The notes under the pieces were generated by a model, which was not told where the DNA came from, ran no database searches, and was given only the letters and a program-made list of their open reading frames with translations. 64,000 nt of DNA from Phaeosaccion multiseriatum (taxonomy: Eukaryota; Ochrophyta, other classes). The stretch is from positions 2,294,001-2,358,000 of the forward strand of contig OZ218951.1 of the NCBI GenBank assembly GCA_965112735.1, given 5' to 3'. Below, piece by piece: positions 43,599 through 55,414 of this stretch (position 1 is its first letter; each line of letters opens with the position of its first letter). The position numbers were made by a program, and so were the translations under genes.

Positions 43599-45250
43599 TC
43601 AACAAGTGCCGCGCTGGGTGTGTGCTCCCCTCCCTTCAACGACCAAAGAGGCCACGTCAGCGCCAATACGGGCCTTGATGGCTGCGTACCACTCCATCAC
43701 CTCCCTCTGCAGCGAGTCGAGGAGAGTCGGGCTGGACGACATGGCGGCAAGGAAGGCCGGGAGGTCCTCCCATGAGTCGAGCACAGGCAGCGGGCACGGC
43801 AAGGGATTGGCGACAGGGGCGGCGGTGGAAGAGGAGGGCGGTGGAGAGCGAGAGAAAGAGGCCAGAGCAGTGAAGAAATCGCGGTCTTGGGGAGGTCGGA
43901 CAGAGACAGGAATGGCTCCCAGCTCCAGAGCCTGAGACAGACAGACGAACGTGTATGTGGGGAGAGGGTTTGGGGGGTGAAATACGACCCCCAAGTTGAG
44001 AAAGAGAGAAAGGGTGGTGAAGGAGGAGGAGCAGGAGGGCGAGGGGGCCACATTTGGAGTCTGTACAGCAGCAGGGGGGGAGGGAAGACAGCGCGAGCCC
44101 AGCGACGAGTACAGCACGAGCAGACAACGCCAAAGACTCTCTTCAGACGCACCTCCCAGAATCGAAAAGTTTCCGGGTTGTTTCCTGCCGGTGCCAAGGC
44201 AAATACCGTCTCCAGCATGGCTGCCATGTAGGGCTGCCTCTCCTGCCCTCCCCGGGGGGGCGTCTCCACATAACGGCACGGCAGGTTGTTGCGGCGAATC
44301 ACTTCCGCAAGGTGCCATCTGTCCGCCCTCGTCTGCCCGGCAAAGTAGCACAGGAGGCGGCGGGAGGATGAAGCTCGCTTGGCGCTTTGCTGCATGTCTG
44401 CCGTGCGGTACAGGGACATGTACGAGGGGCCCAGAGGCAGATAGTAGACCAGCGGGGGGGGGGGAGGGACTGCGGAACAAGAAGAAGAAGAAGAAGAGAG
44501 CTGGAGATGTGCAGCATTGCGCTTGCTGCCATCCGCATCCTTCCCCCCCTCCTCCTCATCGTCTTGGCCCTTCCCACCCGGGCCATTGAGCTCATCCTGA
44601 ATATAAGTGTAAAAGTAGTTCCGAATGACGTAGCTCCACCTATCGTCGCTGTAGACGGCCCGAAGGTCGGGCAAAGGGTGGAAATTTAACGCATCGTCGG
44701 GTCCTGCCCACGGCTGCTCATGATTGAGGTGTAGTAGCCCTACGTTCAGTCCCTCACGCAGTCCTGTGAAAGAGTACGTGGACAGACAGGGGGAAGGGAA
44801 ATCACTCACAACGCATCATCATTTGCACCCCGCGCCTGGCCTTCCAAAGAACAAAGGGGGCATTCATTCTTCGTTCAGCGCCACTTTCCAGAGTGTCTCA
44901 ACCCCCTTCATATCCTCACCTGCAGCAAAGGCGGAGATGTTGAGCTTGGGAAGGTTGTTGTGTTCGTTGACAAGCACAAGCGAGTTGTTGCGAACCTCCG
45001 TAGAGGCGACTTGCTGGCAGGACGCCACACTGCAGCATCGATGCAGAACAACATTCGCGGTGGGAAGACCCAATCTACTTGTCTCCTCACTCTTCATTCC
45101 CACGGAGCCACTGGAACGAACTACACAGGCCAGAACGACGAGAATGATCCAGTCTATGTAAAGCTCCCACTGGTAGTCGCGTTTCGAAGTGCAGCTCAAC
45201 AGGTGGATGGAAAAGGAGGGAGAGTCGTCCTTCTCCTCTTGCCCCTCCAT
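43599..45250 (-). CDS. Exostosin-like glycosyltransferase (type II membrane protein), 3 exons
   Basis: Probably a Golgi glycosyltransferase of the exostosin/GT47-like group. Exons: 45250-44920, 44763-44153, 43931-43599; phases 1 then 0; 424 residues. The N-terminus has a short cytosolic part and one span (LYIDWIILVVLACVV). The lumenal part contains NNLPKLNISAFAAGLREGLNVGLLHLNHEQPW, split across the first junction, then WSYVIRNYF and RLLCYFAGQTRADRWHLAEVIRR. The late motif ETFRFWEALELGAIPVSV spans the second junction and matches the E-x3-ALxxGxIPV sugar-donor motif of exostosins. It is followed by PVLDSWEDLPAFL. The donor sugar cannot be told. The start at 45250 (MEGQEEKDD) is the first Met. 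The last 15 residues may be wrong if a further intron exists. Confidence 0.7.
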
Positions 45251-45675
45251 CGTCTGTGGCAGCAGCACGAGAAGGCTTGTGCTGCTTATCGCAAGGTAGC
45301 CGAGACTCGCCCATTACCCCCGGTTTGTCTCTCTCGCTCCCCCAAAGATGATCTCACTGTTTCGTATGTGAGAGGGAGGGGGAGGAGAGAGAAGAGAGGA
45401 GGGAGAGAGAGGGGGGGGGGAGAGAGGAGAGGAGAGAAAGGATTATCGAGAAAGAGGGGAAAGAAGGTGAGTAAGTCAAGGGCCCTGCCCTAAGCGTCTA
45501 GGACTCTTCCTCTCCCCCCCCCCCCTCTTATAGCAAGGCCCGCGTTACCGTGTGCAACACAAAGCATGTCATCTCCGACGAGGCCAGTATAAGGATCCGG
45601 GGCTAGAGCAGGAGCAGCGTGGCGGGGAAGCCCCAGTAGACCGCGCCAGGGAAGGAAGATCCAGTGGCCAAAAGG
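45251..45675. promoter_or_regulatory. Divergent upstream region, glycosyltransferase (-) and NDC1-like gene (+)
   Basis: A spacer of about 425 bp between two genes read outward. It contains a GA/GGGA-rich purine stretch at 45370-45440 and a C-run at 45517-45526. No coding signal. Both promoters should lie here. Confidence 0.55.
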
Positions 45676-47137
45676 ATGTATACCAACGGTGCTTTTGAGT
45701 CCTCAGTTGTTCGGCAGGCGGCTGGGGCGGATGCGAGGAGCTCGAGTGCTGTTGTAGTAGGCGGGCCGTGTCGTCTGGTGTTCATCGACGCATACGACAA
45801 ACGCAGAAGAGCCTTCTTGGTGCTCGCGCTGCCGCTCATCGTGCTTCTCTGTTGGGAGACCGTGACTGCGACCCTGTGGTGGGGACGCCAGGGTACTAGT
45901 ACTAGCGGCAGCAGCAGTGGCAGTGGCAGTGGAGGTGGTGGAGACTGCAACGCCGATGCGATCGCCAGGGCAGGAGCGGGCGAGGCATTCTCGGCTCTGG
46001 CTCACGCTCGCGCCATCGTGTGCGCCTATTTGTGCCATGCGCTGGCTTGCTGCGCAGGGCTGTTCACCTCATCCTCGACTTTCGGGATCAGCGTCTTGCC
46101 CCGTCCCTCCAGACTGGCGTCCCTCTTTCTCGGCTACGCGGTGGCGGGTGCAGGGCTCGGCTACACGCTCTACTGCTTTCTACTGTACAAAGGGCTCCTC
46201 TCGCAGTTTGCAGCAGGACGAGAAGGAGGAAGTCCTAGTAACATTTTAGCACAAACCGAGGCCCTGTGGTACCTCTTGGTGGGAGGGATGGTGTGCAGTG
46301 TGCTCTCCGCGCACTCGCTGGTAAAGCGCAAACTGTATGAGATGCAGTCCCAGACAATCAACATGGGGCTGTGGCCGCGCTTTCGGCAGCGTGTGCCCCT
46401 GAGCTTCACCTCGGGCGCCATTCTGGGCTGCAGGCTTACGCTGTGCCTGCTGACGCTCAAGCTGCTGTGTCCAACGCAGCTGTGGCCCCTGCATGTCCTG
46501 ATAGAACGACAGATGGCGGCGTCTGCGAACAACAACAACGCTGGTGCGGAGGAAGGTGGTTCCGGGTGGGTGAGTGGTCAAACCCCAGATACAGACAACA
46601 GCAGCGGCAGCAGCGGCAGCAGCGGCAGCAGCAGTGGCGGCGGGGACGACGGGCTGGACTGGGGCCCCGGGCTGGGAGGGATTCGGACGGCCTATCTTCT
46701 CATCCTAGTGGGCGTCCTGACACACGGTATCTACGACCTCGCCCTCCGCACGCTGCAGCTGATCCTCACGCAGCCTCTGAGCTTCGAGAAGCTACGGCTC
46801 TCCCTGGTGGAGCGGCAGGGCCAGGCTTACCAGCAGGCCGAGAAACTCTATGAGCAGCAGTGGCGGCAGTACCAGTATCAGCAGCAACGATCGCAGCGGA
46901 GGGGGAGCGCTGGGGCTGGAGGCGTCATGTTTTCCTCCTCCTCTTCCTCTGGCCAGGCCGCTCCATCTCGCCCCACCGTGCCGCGCTGCCCCCCGACTGG
47001 AGGGCTGCTGCTCGCCGGGTTGCGCATCGGCCAGGAGGACATCGTGCGACAGGCCTATGGTGGCAACACCAGGATGACGACTCGTCAGAGTAAGTCAGTC
47101 TTTGACTTGTCCACTTCCCACCCCTTTTGTCGTCGCT

Positions 47138-47168
<31 letters not shown>

Positions 47169-48350
47169 TTGCTCCTCGGTTGCTGCTAGTGCTGCTACTG
47201 TTGTTGTTGTTGTTGTGGTGGTGGTGGTGGTTGTTTTTTGTACATGGATAAATCTGTCGTTGTCCGTCTTGTGTTGTTCGCGTTTTTTTTGCTCACTTCG
47301 CCGTCGCCGTTTGACTCCCTTCGATTATGTCATGGAATGGGATGAGCTGAACACCCACTTCATCTCCTCCCCCTCATGTGTGTGCCGCACATACACACGA
47401 GCAGATGGAACGCGTCGCCAAGAGGGCAGCGACTGGCGCAGCTTGGTGGGTTTCCAGCACGACATCCTGCAGGAGGTGGCGAGCCGCTGCAAGTCTCCCA
47501 CGGACGACATTGGTGGAGTGGCACGGACCCTATGTAGACTCCTCACCGGCGGAGGAGGAGGTGGAGCAGCAGGGTCAGCAGTAGGGCCAGCAGTTGGTGA
47601 TACAGCAGCAGCAGCAGCAGCAGAGGGGCTAGCGACGGGGAAGCACAACAGCAGCAGCAGCAGCAGCAGTAGCAGCAGGGGCGCTTCAGGGCTGGAACGT
47701 AGTGTAGGGCGGCAGTTTCGACACATCGGAGCCGTACTGGGCTTTGCCAGCGCCTCCCCCGTGGTGCTGAACGCGTTCGATAGCTTCGAACCCAGCGGTA
47801 GCGGGCGCAGCGGCAGTACCAGCAACGGCAAGGAGGGGGAGGGGGAGGAGGAGGGCCCCATGCCCAGCTGGGCTCTCATGACTCGGGCACTGGCGTTTCA
47901 GGAGCTGGCCTCGCTCCTGCCGTCCAATCCAGTGCTGCACTACGAAATCTCGAGCAGCAGCTCCATCCTCCTCCCCGTGGTGAGCGCCTGCTGCTCCCTG
48001 CTGGACACACTGAGCCTGCAGCTGCAGATCTTTTCCTACGAGAGGGAGCCCTCCATGCTTAGGGAAAGCCTTCTCGGCAGTAGCAGCAGCAGCAGCAGCA
48101 GCAGCAGCAGTGGTGGTGGCGGTAGTGGTGGCAGCGAGGAGGTGCTACTAGCCCAGCTCTTGGTGGAGCGCAGCAAGCAAGAGACGGGTGGGGATGGGGG
48201 TCGGGGTGGGCGCTTCGAGAGACTAAGACAGGAGCACCCGTACATGGGGCAGCGCCTCAGCGGGTCTTGTCTCCAGACCGCGCTGTGGTGTGTGCAAGGC
48301 CTCACAAACCTCCTGGCTGTGCTCCCGAGCAGTGGCGCCGCCGCCGCCGC

Positions 48351-48384
<34 letters not shown>

Positions 48385-48732
48385 ACCGACGATGCTGGTA
48401 CTGCTGGCGACGCGTCTGGGTCTGACCTCAACGATGGCAGCGGCGGGGGGGGTGCGTTGGCGAGCGTAACGGTGGAGAAGTGTGTGCCCTGCGCTCTCAA
48501 CAGCATGGCAGGACTGCTGCTGTCTGCTCAGGCCGTGGGGCCCAGCGTCCGGGGCGGCGCCGGTCTGCAGCACCTTCAGGGCAACCAGCTGCTGCTGCCG
48601 GAGATGCAGGCGCTCACCCTGCTGCTCAGTCAGGGCATACACGTGTTGGCCACTGCGTTTGCCCCCTGCCTCTCGAGCTATGCCTTTCCCCCGGTATATG
48701 CAGACGTCATCAACGAGCATGTCCACCGCTGA
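45676..48732 (+). CDS. NDC1: NDC1-like transmembrane nucleoporin, 2 exons, 914 residues
   Basis: NDC1 anchors the nuclear pore in the nuclear membrane. The N-terminal half has about six hydrophobic segments (for example AFLVLALPLIVLLCWETV, SLFLGYAVAGAGLGYTLYC, AYLLILVGVLTHGIYDLALR). It is followed by RTLQLILTQPLSFE and GLLLAGLRIGQEDIVRQAYGG. The segment DWRSLVGFQHDILQEVASRC parallels the W-x3-L...L region of NDC1. A long soluble C-terminal half, with Ser, Gly and poly-Ala inserts, ends in YAFPPVYADVINEHV. Exons are 45676-47089 and 47402-48732. The intron is read through without a stop but would encode poly-Cys and poly-Val, so I treat it as spliced. The start is the first ATG (MYTNGAFESS). 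The assignment rests on topology and a few motifs. Confidence 0.6.
47591..47603 (+). repeat. Dispersed CAGTTGGTGATAC motif within an NDC1-like exon
   Basis: Translated here as AVGDTAAAAA, a different frame from the AP3D copy, and followed by (GCA)n. It shares CAGTTGGTGATACAGCAGCA with the copies at 28555 and 39144. Confidence 0.75.
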
Positions 48733-48989
48733 TGACGGAAGAAAGGAACGAAGAAAGGAGGAAAGAGCGGCTGTAGGTCCGAGGTCCTCCCACTGAAGGC
48801 CCAGCCCCATGTTGGAGCATGGGAGGGGAGGAATCGAGGGAAAACAGAGGGAAGGCCTGTCTCTAAAAACGAATGACAGAAGGTGTGACGTTTAGTATGG
48901 ATTTCAGTGCTCCAAAATACCCAAGGGGGCTTCCACCTGCTGTGTTGTTTCACACCAGCCCCTCATCGCTTTCCACCTCATAATTTATC
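48733..48989. other. Spacer between the NDC1-like gene and the ferredoxin-like gene
   Basis: A short tandem spacer, under 260 bp, with a purine-rich start (GGAAGAAAGGAACGAAGAAAG) and no coding signal. It must hold the 3' end of the upstream gene and the promoter of the downstream one. Confidence 0.5.
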
Positions 48990-50337
48990 ATGTTTGCTAA
49001 GGTCTTTGTCTTGCTCTCCCTCGCCCTTTTGGGCCTGGTGTCCGGGTTCATGGTCGCGGTGCCTGTGGGGTCGAGAGTAGCGGGAGGGCAGGGCGGCTCG
49101 GGCAGATCGGGATCATCACTGAAGATGGTGAGTTAACACGTACGGACGGAGGAATGGGAGACGAAGGATGGCGTGGGGGGAGCGGGGGGGGGGGGGGGGG
49201 AGGGGGGATGTAGAGTGCGGGCTGAGGCAGCGGCTGAGAATGGCACGGAAGACGCGGCGGAAGGAGGAAAGTTGTGGTGAAGGAACGGCCTGGGAAAAGA
49301 GAGTCACAGAGCTCCGGCCTCATGGAGAGAGACAAGTGGCATGAGAGCCTTTCTGCGAGGGAGGGGGCGTGGGAGGGCCTTACGGCTGCCGCTGTTTGTC
49401 GGGTGTCGCTTGCAGAGTAGCAAGCGTCGCTCTGCCACAATCTCTTTGCATGACTCACCGTTGCTCCACCTCCCGTGCGGTTGACGTGGTCAGTTGGCCT
49501 AAAGAGTTAGCTCACGATGCTATCGATCCAGCAAGTGAATCTGTATGAGCATCGGCTGTCAGCGACCGTCTCTCTATAACGTCGTTGGCTTTTGGGGCGC
49601 CTTTCGACCACTCCTTTTCCCTTGTTCTCTGCACCGCTCACTTCAAAAGCCTTTACCGTGCATGTTTCTTCACACAGGCTCAATGCGTCTTCCCAGGAAA
49701 CAAGAAGACGGACGCAGATAAGGGAACTAGGTTAAACGAGGTTGCCAAGAAGGTGTGTGTGAAGCGCAGGTTGAAGAGGGGGGCGGGGGCGGGGCGGGCA
49801 GTCCAAGCCGCCCGCCGCACTGCTCCTGTGCTCTCCTCGCTGAGCTGATGGATAGATGGACGACTCCCCCCCCTACTCGGAGGTCGTTCATCGGTTGAAT
49901 CCCTCCCGCTTTCCATCACGCTCGTCTCATTTATGTATTCCTACCAACCCGCATGACTCCAACCCACCAAATAGCGTCCTCAGTGTGACTCCACCACCTG
50001 TAGTATCTTTGTAGTCTCTACACAGGAAGCGTCCACTCCACCCCCTCCCCCTTCTTCGCTGAAACTCCGTGACTCCGTGCGTCCACCTCAGTTCCCTTCC
50101 GTTCGTTTTTGTATACCCCACCCGTCCCTCCCTCTCACCGTCCACCCCTTTGTCCGTCCCTCCCTCCCTCCCTCCCTCCTTCCGCCCCTCACACAGGCTG
50201 GCTACAAGCCTCAGTACGGTTGCGAAGAGGGAAAGTGCGGCACCTGCGCACACCGGGTCAACGGAAAGCCCGTCAGACTATGCATCGGCAAGGTACCCGC
50301 GGGCGCAGGGCCCTTCACCTTCGTCCAGGGCAAATAG
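48990..50337 (+). CDS. Plastid-targeted [2Fe-2S] ferredoxin-like protein, 3 exons, 117 residues
   Basis: Probable small electron carrier in the plastid. Exons: 48990-49127, 49678-49752, 50197-50337, all phase 0. The cluster motif is YGCEEGKCGTCAHRVNGKPV then RLCIGKVP, a C-x4-C-x2-C plus distal Cys as in plant-type [2Fe-2S] proteins. The N-terminus (MFAKVFVLLSLALLGLVSGF) is a signal peptide with Phe at the likely cleavage site, followed by a basic, acid-poor stretch (VGSRVAGGQGGSGRSG). This is the bipartite ASAF-type plastid address of stramenopiles. The mature part is about 90 residues, close to but shorter than photosynthetic ferredoxin, and the region before the first Cys differs. A specialised partner rather than the photosystem I ferredoxin is therefore likely. 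Confidence 0.8.
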
Positions 50338-51028
50338 ACAACACCGTACATACATGATCCACACACACACACACACACCGAGAGAGAGAGAGACAGAGAG
50401 AGACTCACAACACATCGCACATCAAGCCCATGGAGCAGTCAATCAGCAAGGTGGAGCGATAGATATATGACGGAATACGCACGCATGGAGGATGCCTGCC
50501 GTCCATCGGCCTCGAGGGAGCTCACTCAGCCTCAGGGGCTAGGGGTGCTGACGTATGTCACTTCTCCGACGGCGAGGGTGGGGCCTCGGAAGAGGAGACT
50601 CGGGGGGGAGGGACGGGGAATTAGAGGGCGGAGAGGGGGGGGGGGGGCGGGACCATCAGATTAGAGTAGACGCCTGTCGAAGTTTCGAATGTACCCCGTC
50701 CACGGCAGGCGCAAACGCAGGAGAGGATTTTGCGCGGTGCTCTCTTCTCTCAGCAAGCAGAGAGGGAAGCGGGGGGAGGGAGAGAAGCGAGCGAGAGAAG
50801 AAGACGGAGGAGGACGAAGAGGGAAAAAGAAAGAGTCCAGAGGGGAAGAAGTGGAGAGGGGCAGTTTTGTGGAACGTCGAGGCAGGCAGTAGTAGTAGTG
50901 GAGTGAGGATCCGGGGGTGAGTGTCGAAGGAGCTCCCTCCGTATATCATGAATGAAGATACAGTAGCCTTAAAAAAAAAAAAAATACAGTGCATCTCTCG
51001 ATGGGTGACACTGGTACGACGGTTACAA

Positions 51029-51076
<48 letters not shown>

Positions 51077-51988
51077 GCTTGAAGAGCGAAGATCCTTCCC
51101 CAGTTCGGTGGTGGTCTTCTGACTTTCCCCTCCTCTCCCGCCCACCGCAGCCCCCTCCTCGAGTGAAGGTGACCCAAGAATGGAGCTTGTTTCCATCTCC
51201 ATTAATCTTTGTTACAGTACCCTCTCTCCATTACAAAGTTGATGTTTCCCTCTCCATGAAGATTACAATACTATGCATCCATTGTGCTCTCTCCTTTCCC
51301 CAATCTCTCCCTGTGATTCTTGATGCTTGTTGGTCGGGGGCAGAGGGAGGGCGGATCAAAGCTCTTCATCATATCCCATTGCATTCGAATCCTTGGGGAC
51401 CATCAGGCCTATACATTCACATATCAAAACACCCCCCCCCCCCCCCCCCACCCCCGCTGCCGCTGCTTCTGCACATCGCTTCTTCTGGCGCGGCTCTGAT
51501 GGCCCTCGCTAAGAGCTACCATTGTCCCTTCCCCCTCTCACTAAAACTTGACGTCACAAGCCATCATCCTTCGCGCTCTCCACAGTCAGGGCACCTCAAA
51601 AACCCCCATCGATTCACCTAACCCCTTCCCTCCCGACCCAAACCCTCGGAAAACCAATCCAAACTAAAGCCTCCCCTCGCTCAGAATCCCATGTGTATGT
51701 ACAACTCACTCACACACCCACTACCAACAACCCTTCAAAAAATATACAGCCACCCTCTCTCCTTCCCCCTCCGACAAGACCCCCCGCCAGAGCCCAATAC
51801 ACACAACAGGGCATGCAGGGGAGACGAGCGGGAGGGGAGACGAAGCGACCATTTGGTCAAAGTGGAGACCCAAGTCACACCGATCCGGCCCACGCAAACA
51901 CAAGAAGCCGCCACAAACAAAGGCGCAACCAACACACGTCCCCAAGTGTCAAGCACACAAACGCCCAAGCTCAAGTGTCAAGCAAGTG
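50338..51988. other. Convergent spacer between the ferredoxin-like gene and the purple acid phosphatase
   Basis: About 1.65 kb without a recognisable gene. It contains (CA)n and (GA)n at 50361-50402, G tracts at 50635-50648, an A13 run near 50970, (GT)n at 51033-51073, a C19 run near 51430 and a CAAGTGTCAAG repeat at 51944-51997. Short open frames here lack conserved motifs and flanking splice sites. Confidence 0.5.
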
Positions 51989-54900
51989 TCAAGCGAAGAA
52001 TGACTCGGCCTCTTGGTGTGTGCCTCCGTACCCTGTAGCCTTGCTCCTCCCCGGCGAGAGGAGGGTCCTGCGGATGGAGGCGGACATGTCCAAATCCAGC
52101 GCGGTCGTCCAGCTGCTGCCAGTTGTGACTCTGCTGTGCCCATATGACTGCTGCTGCTGCTGCTGCTGCTGACTCCGCTGCTGCCTCTTCCGCTGTGGAC
52201 CATCATCCTCCTCCCCTCCCTGACGTGAGCGGCCTTGGCCCCCTTTGCCTCTGCCTACCACCACCACCACCGTTGCCGCCGCAGACACCGCCACGACCAC
52301 TGCCAAGAGAAGCGCGACGAACCCCGACACGAAGCTTCCTCCTCCCGACCCTCCCCCTCCTCCCCCTCCTCCTCCTCGAGCTCCGGCGGCAAACTCGGAA
52401 GGGGGGTGGTGTACTTGCTGCTCCGACGCCGGGCGCTGAAGCCACAGCTCATCCTCCAGCACGTCCCCCTCCAACACAAAGACCAAGTGCAGCGCAGTGG
52501 CATTGGCCTCCATAAACGTGAGGCCGTAACTGTCGTCCTTGAGGAATCGAACCCACGACGGCCGCTCCGGGTTGAGGTTTCGGCTGAGCTCCATGCCCGC
52601 CATGCCCGCCACAACGTGCACAGGCGCGGCTTCCCCGGCCTGTGCACACTCGCCCTTACCAACGAGTGGACAGGAGCGTTGGTATGAGTGATGATGGCCC
52701 CACATGGCCAGATCCACCCCGTTATCCACCAGCAAAGCCTCGAGGTTGTCGCGCAGGTGTCTACTCACGGGTTGGTCATTCGCACAGTGCGGGTCGTCGG
52801 CAGCTGCATCATCATCATCATCGTCGCATTCGTCCGCCCCCGGACCGATGCTGTCCACATGCATAGGTCGGTGACCGAGGAAGACGAGCCAGGGAGTTGC
52901 CGCCCTGTCCACAGCCGCAAGGTCAAGGGACACGAAGTCGTGCTGAGGGGAACCGGGTCGAGTGTCGTGCTCGGTAGAGATGACGCAGAAGTGAATCACG
53001 CCGTAGTCGAGCGAGTACCAGGGGTCGATGTCCTGCTTCTGTCGCTTCGGCTTGGCCACTTGTTGCATGGGGAAGCGGTGGAAGTAGGGCACACCGCACT
53101 CTCCACCACTGTCCTCACCATGGTAGAAGGTGCCCAGTTGTGAATGTTGATGTACATGTTCAGCGGCAATCTCCCTCTCCAACCTGAGCACCGCCTCTTT
53201 AGTGTCCCCTCCCCCTCTCTCCTCCTTCTCCTCCCGCTGCTGCTGTATGGCCAACTGCTGCTTCTGCTCCAGTCCTTGTCGTGCAGCGTCGACATCTGCA
53301 TACTTGTAGTCAAACTCGTGATTCCCAAGCGCCACCATCCAAGGCACGCGCGATGCCACGGGCTCGATTTGATTCAAAAACTCGTCCCACTTGATGAGCG
53401 TTTCGTTCGTTTCGTTTCGTTTCGTTTCGTTTCGTTCCAGGTAGAGGGAGAGGGGGAAGGGGGGAACTGAGGCACTACAGATGGAAGATGCAGCGGCATA
53501 CCGGGGGCGACGAGCTCGGTAATTCTTGCCATCCCCCCCCCCCCCCCCCTGGAATGGGACAGATGCAACGTAAAAGCCCTCCTAAGCCTCCTTGTAACGT
53601 AAATGCCCCCCTCAGCCTCCCTCCAACGCAACCCCCTTATAATAACAGCGAACACCATACCTGCGAATCATATCCGCGAGCGTAAGAAATGTCGCCAATG
53701 TGCATGACGAGGCCGAACTCGGCCCCCATTTCGCCCTTCCACACCCCCTTTCCCTGCTGCTGCTCCGCCTGCTCCTTCAACAGACGCGTGGTGCGGAGGG
53801 CGGCGGGCTCCATGGGGTGTCCGCTGTTGAGCGAGCCGTCCACTTCACTGGTACCCATGTCCCCAAACACGCTGAGCTTGACGGCAGACAGGGGGGCCGG
53901 AGCTGCGGAGAAGTGACCCTTCCAGTCCAGTGACGATGATGACGACGACGATGATGATGATGAAGGTCCTCCACTGCTGCTTCTGCCACTGCTGCTGCGG
54001 GTGCTGCGGCTAATACTGGTGCTCGTCGTCGTCTTCCCTGCCAGCTGCTGCTGTTGCTCCACAGTGCCGATGGAGTAGCCGTAGCGCTTGCCCGGCTCGA
54101 GACCGTCGAGCACGACCGTGTGCAGCAGCCCTGGCGAGTGGTACCCGATGGTGGTGGCGGGGGCTCCGCAGAGCTCGTCTTTCTCGTAGGTGGAGGAGTA
54201 AACCGCCGTGCTGCTTCTCTTGCTGCTGGATGCACTACGGTGGTCGCCATGAACGGCATTGTTGCCCCCCTCCTCCTCCTCCTCCTCCTCCTCCTCTGCT
54301 TCGTATAACCACCACTCGACCTTGGGTCGGTAGGTGTCGTCAAAGGCTGTAGCCCAAGAGAGACGCATCTCCGACGGGCCGCCCGAGGTGAGGGCCAAAT
54401 GCACGTTGGTCACTTCCATCAGAGGGTCGAACAACACGGCGTCTGGAGAGACCACCACCAGAGATGGGCTGTCCAGCCCCCCCCGGTAGAGGACAAATGC
54501 ATAGCCGGACGGGTCCTTGAGGTTGAGCAGTCGGAAGCGGGTCGTCCCCGCCCCCGTGCTAACGTGGCCGGAGTCGGCGTCCGCGCACGTTTTGAACTTG
54601 ATGGGCGATGTTTGCCTCAGGAGCGTCTGCGGGTCAATAGCATTGCTGCTACTGCTACTGCCACCGCTACCGCTAGGTATGACCTGCTCCACCTCTTGCT
54701 CCACCTCCAGCTTCGATTGCTTCTCCAGCTGCAGTTCATGCTGGTACACCGTCCACTCCTCCAGGATGGAGCCGCCTGGACTGTATGCCGCAATGACATC
54801 GTCCTCAGAGGGGTCTGTAACCCCGCTCCAGCTCACTTCCACCCACTCGCCGGACTTGCTCAGCGTCTGCGGGCTGACATGCAGCTCCACCCCATTGTCC

Positions 54901-55061
54901 TGCCCCCCTTCTCCCTCTCTTCCTCCTCCTCCTCCTGCTGCTGCTCTGACATTCTCCGCCCGGAAAAGTGACAATGGCGCAGGGCCAGTGTGCGCCAAGC
55001 AGCTGCCCTGGAACAGCAGTAAAGGCGCCGCCACAGCCCACAGCGCCAGCAGTGCCCGCAT
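51989..55061 (-). CDS. Purple acid phosphatase with C-terminal membrane anchor, 2 exons, 933 residues
   Basis: A binuclear-metal phosphatase releasing phosphate from organic esters, likely at the cell surface or in the vacuole. Exons: 55061-53661 and 53389-51989, phase 0. A signal peptide (RALLALWAVAAPLLLFQGSC) leads into a fibronectin-like N domain with a large Glu/Ser-rich insert. All five metal-site motifs are visible: FGDMG, HIGDISYARGYD, ALGNHEFDY, FLGHRPMH and WGHHHSYQR. The segment FLNQIEPVASRVPW matches plant PAP1/PAP27 types. After the catalytic domain come a Gly run, one span (FVSGFVALLLAVVVAVSAA) and a basic, Gln-rich tail. A typical PAP is 450-650 residues, so the inserts and tail are extra. 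The intron carries (CGAAA)n in transcript sense. The start at 55061 is the first Met before the signal peptide. Confidence 0.92.
53238..53257 (-). repeat. Diverged copy of the dispersed 20-bp motif (in the phosphatase exon)
   Basis: The minus strand reads CAGTTGGCCATACAGCAGCA, matching the 20-bp consensus at 18 positions. It encodes QQLAIQQQ, close to QQLVIQQQ in AP3D. Confidence 0.5.
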
Positions 55062-55203
55062 TGGTTTGAAGAAGATGAAAGAAAGAGCCTCCGTTACGTG
55101 TTCCTTCAACTCCGCCGAGGGAACAACGCACTACCTCCTGCTACTCATGAGCGTAAGCAGTAATGAGCTCTTCCACACGTCCCCTTTCGTCCTCCTCCCA
55201 ACC

Positions 55204-55278
<75 letters not shown>

Positions 55279-55414
55279 CCGCCCCTATCCCCCCGCTCTC
55301 TACGCAACTTGGCGACGCGTATCACCAACACAGGTCGAACTAACTAACGTGAAGCTCCCCCCTTAAAAAGTCGCTTAATTTTTTCCACGCCCTTTTCCCT
55401 ACGGAAGCGAACCA
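55062..55414. promoter_or_regulatory. Divergent upstream region, phosphatase (-) and SSADH (+), with (ACCCTC)n
   Basis: A 353-bp head-to-head spacer. At about 55203-55279 it carries some 12 ACCCTC hexamers, G-rich on the minus strand. Related ACCCTC or GAGGGT runs occur in SSADH introns near 56315-56350 and 59217-59260. Both promoters should lie here. Confidence 0.6.

Noticed and set aside
47100-47340. Poly-Cys and poly-Val segment as part of the NDC1-like protein
   Set aside because: It is better explained as a phase-1 intron; removing it restores family-like sequence.
55203-55279. Telomere-like (ACCCTC)n
   Set aside because: The unit is not the CCCTAA type, and it is internal, between two live genes.
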